In this document: positions 3,569 to 5,578 of the stretch, one piece after another | Layout of the letters: the number at the start of each line of letters is the position of its first letter | Numbering within the stretch: the first letter of the stretch is position 1 | Origin: an uncultured Ruminococcus sp. | Lineage (GTDB): Bacteria; Bacillota; Clostridia; Oscillospirales; Ruminococcaceae | NCBI GenBank assembly: GCA_946544695.1 | Contig: CAMNMO010000206.1 | Location: 1 to 5,578 of the forward strand | DNA length: 5,578 nt | Direction of reading: 5' to 3' | Notes under the pieces: generated by a model | What the model was told of the DNA's origin: nothing | What the model saw: only the letters and a program-made list of their open reading frames with translations | The model's database searches: none | Program-made: the position numbers and the translations under genes

Positions 3569-5578
3569 TCAGTTCACCTTGCCGTAGACTTTACCGCCCA
3601 TGAGTTCTGTGCCCTTCGCCTTGAACATCTCGGACACTGTAACTACCTGCCAGCCTTTTTCTTTAAGCTCGGGGACGATAATATCCATAGCATCTGCTGT
3701 GGAGGCATAATTCTCGTGGCACAGGACGATGGCGCCGTCAAGGCTGCCGTTATCCATTGCCTTTTCAAGTGTTTCGACTATCTGTTCGCTGGTAGCCTTG
3801 TTCCAGTCCTGTGTATCGACCGCACAGGAGATAAGTGCAACGTCATTGAGCGTCTTGGTCGTATCTCCGCCGCCGTCCAGGTAAGGCAGTCTGCAAACAG
3901 CAGAAGGTTCCTCGCCTATGATGCCCTTGAGTTTCTCACGGCACTGTTCATACTCGTCCCTTATCTCAGCGGGTGTGAGTTTGCTGAGGTAGGGGTGGGT
4001 CATGGTGTGGTTAGCTATCTCCATGCCCTTGTCGTGTGCATACTGCACCTGTTCCTCGGTCTTTATCCAGTTGCCCACATAGAAGAATGTGGCATGGAAA
4101 CCGTTATCCGCCATAGTATCTATGATACGGTAAGCGGGGTCGTCCTTTTTGGTTGCGCTGGCGCCGTCATCAAAAGCTATGGCTACCATCGGCTTATCCT
4201 TGTCTATCCACGAAACATCGGCTGTGTTCTCAACAGCAACGGGGTCCTCGAAAACATATTCGCCCTCGTCTTTTTTATCGCCTGATGATGATTCCTCAGC
4301 CTCACCGTCATTGCCCTTGCCTTCTGCACAGTCGATATAGAAATCTGTCAGGCTGTCGGGTGATTCAACATACAGTATGGGATTCACTGCGCCCTCGGGA
4401 ATGGTGAACGCTGCATTCTCCAGAGTTATCCACTCGCCGTCAGCTGCGGTCTTCTGGTCCACCTCATCATAGTGGTCTCCGCCGCCGTCGCTGTACTGCA
4501 TGGTCAGCTTCATTGTGGCTTCTTCGCCGCTCTTCTGCATAGCGTTCACCTTGAACGAATAGGTGCCGCCCGCCTTGAACACTTCCTGGTCGAGCATTAT
4601 AGCTGCGCCGTTCCAGTTATCTGTTCTGCCGCTTACGAACAGCGAACCTGTGCCTTCCGATGCTTCATCGGTATTCTGCGCCACAGTGGAAGAACCTCTG
4701 GGTGTCCAGCTACACTCATCTTCTTCAAAATTGCTGGTGAAGTAGCCGACACCGCCTGCCATCGGTGCAGGGCCTTCTTCTGCGCCGCCCTCGTTCACGG
4801 TGACCTCAGGTGCGGGGTCAGCCGAATAATTGCCGTCTATGGTCAGTTCGTTCTCATAGATGGTAGCTTCGCCCTTTGACTGATATCCTTCGATATTCAG
4901 TGCCACCTCATACATGTTGCCCAGCTGAAGTCCTATCTGCTCCCATGCATCGAAATGCTTGGAGATGGATATGGTGCCTTCTATCTTGGTGCCGTCCGTC
5001 TCGGGCTTCTGCTGCCTTACGCTCCAGTACTGGTCGAAGGTCTTGGTACCGTCGATGGAGGGCTGCTCGTATCTGGTGGTCTTGTAGATATCATAAGTGC
5101 CGCCGTCTACCGTTACGGTACCCAGCGCCACAGGTGCTCCGGGCGGTCTCCAGGAACCCCATGTTTCTACGATATAATACTCTATCAGCGGATCTCTCGT
5201 CCAGCCGTACACACACATATACGAGTTGCCGTCAGGCTGGTAGTCAACGCCGTACTTGACCGAGATATTGCCAAGCTCCTTATAGGTCTTGGTGCAGTCG
5301 AACTTCTGTCCTCTGCGGAACAGCGCATTATTGATGTTGTCCCACTTGCAGGAGAACGTGCCCCCGCTCATAACAGTCATCTCTGTGTCGCCGTTGTCCT
5401 TCCACAGCTCATAGTCATAACCGTCGTCCGTGCCTGTGATATTTTCGGTGAACACCTGATCCTCGTGCTCGCCTGAAGGCGCTGAGTTTTCCGTCACGGA
5501 CTGTGCAGCCTTGCTTTCCTTGGCGCTCTTAGCAGCCGAGCTGTCACTGCCCGCTGTTCCGCCGCAGCCTGCCATCAT
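3569..5578 (-). CDS. GH11 xylanase - CBM22 - CE4 acetylxylan esterase lipoprotein, 5' end cut by window edge
   Basis: Surface enzyme that should cut the beta-1,4-xylan backbone (GH11) and remove O-acetyl groups from it (CE4). Of 669 visible residues, MAGC at 2-5 is a lipobox with almost no signal peptide before it, so the true start lies some 15-20 codons beyond base 5578 and the ATG at the edge is internal. A Ser/Ala/Lys/Glu linker (6-40) leads to GH11 (about 41-250): nucleophile Glu133 in PLIEYYIVE, thumb PSIDG (173-177), FDQYWSVR (181-188) and acid/base Glu230 in IEGYQS. CBM22 follows (about 276-422) with the typical SGRTDNWNG stretch (316-324). After an acidic linker comes CE4 (about 455-655): FDDG (Asp470 base, Asp471 metal), HTMTH (His524, His528 metal), RLPY (563-566), DTQDW (588-592) and LCH (His621). 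No dockerin is seen. The order resembles R. flavefaciens XynB-type and Clostridium thermocellum Xyn11A proteins, here lipid-anchored instead of cellulosomal. An automatic pipeline might call it only polysaccharide deacetylase. The protein ends at VYGKVN. Confidence 0.95.
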   Translation of the reverse strand: MMAGCGGTAGSDSSAAKSAKESKAAQSVTENSAPSGEHEDQVFTENITGTDDGYDYELWKDNGDTEMTVMSGGTFSCKWDNINNALFRRGQKFDCTKTYKELGNISVKYGVDYQPDGNSYMCVYGWTRDPLIEYYIVETWGSWRPPGAPVALGTVTVDGGTYDIYKTTRYEQPSIDGTKTFDQYWSVRQQKPETDGTKIEGTISISKHFDAWEQIGLQLGNMYEVALNIEGYQSKGEATIYENELTIDGNYSADPAPEVTVNEGGAEEGPAPMAGGVGYFTSNFEEDECSWTPRGSSTVAQNTDEASEGTGSLFVSGRTDNWNGAAIMLDQEVFKAGGTYSFKVNAMQKSGEEATMKLTMQYSDGGGDHYDEVDQKTAADGEWITLENAAFTIPEGAVNPILYVESPDSLTDFYIDCAEGKGNDGEAEESSSGDKKDEGEYVFEDPVAVENTADVSWIDKDKPMVAIAFDDGASATKKDDPAYRIIDTMADNGFHATFFYVGNWIKTEEQVQYAHDKGMEIANHTMTHPYLSKLTPAEIRDEYEQCREKLKGIIGEEPSAVCRLPYLDGGGDTTKTLNDVALISCAVDTQDWNKATSEQIVETLEKAMDNGSLDGAIVLCHENYASTADAMDIIVPELKEKGWQVVTVSEMFKAKGTELMGGKVYGKVN

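Noticed and set aside
3557..4285. Plus-strand open frame opposite the CE4 region
   Set aside because: The minus strand carries all five CE4 motifs in order here; the plus frame is a composition shadow.
4222..4312. Dockerin between CBM22 and CE4
   Set aside because: The 30-residue acidic linker is too short and lacks the paired calcium-loop repeats of dockerins.

Overview
The window looks like chromosomal DNA from a fibre-degrading Gram-positive gut or rumen bacterium of the Ruminococcaceae, most likely Ruminococcus (R. albus/R. flavefaciens type). The evidence is a GH11-CBM22-CE4 xylanase/acetylxylan esterase of ruminococcal and clostridial design, secreted proteins with Thr-rich and Glu/Ser/Lys/Ala-rich linkers, strong GGAGG ribosome binding sites, coding DNA of moderate GC and AT-rich intergenic gaps. 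The genus is inferred from protein style, not from a marker gene.

All four genes lie on the minus strand, so transcription runs from right to left. From the right edge: (1) 5578-3569 is a large exported lipoprotein whose first residues lie beyond the window. It carries a GH11 endo-xylanase, a CBM22 xylan-binding module and a CE4 (NodB-type) deacetylase, with catalytic motifs visible in both enzymes. (2) After a 351-base AT-rich gap with two inverted repeats, 3217-2336 encodes a secreted protein with an unassigned Trp-rich domain, a pentapeptide (EESKA) repeat, a run of 13 threonines and a C-terminal hydrophobic segment plus KRK tail that looks like a sortase-type anchor. (3) After a hairpin, 2162-1062 encodes a second lipoprotein with a duplicated Thr/Glu-rich linker and an unassigned, probably beta-rich domain. 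(4) After another strong hairpin, 767-1 encodes cysteine synthase (cysK), which loses its C-terminus at the left edge. It has a near-consensus sigma-A promoter and a candidate operator overlapping the -35 box.

Genes 1-3 plausibly form a cell-surface xylan-handling set: a membrane-tethered enzyme that both cuts xylan and removes its acetyl groups, plus two surface proteins that could be glycan-binding partners. The enzyme assignment is firm. The binding role of the other two rests on domain style and neighbourhood only. cysK is a housekeeping sulfur-assimilation gene, separately promoted and probably unrelated. The plus strand shows no convincing gene; its open frames mirror the minus-strand genes. 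No RNA gene, CRISPR array or insertion sequence was seen.
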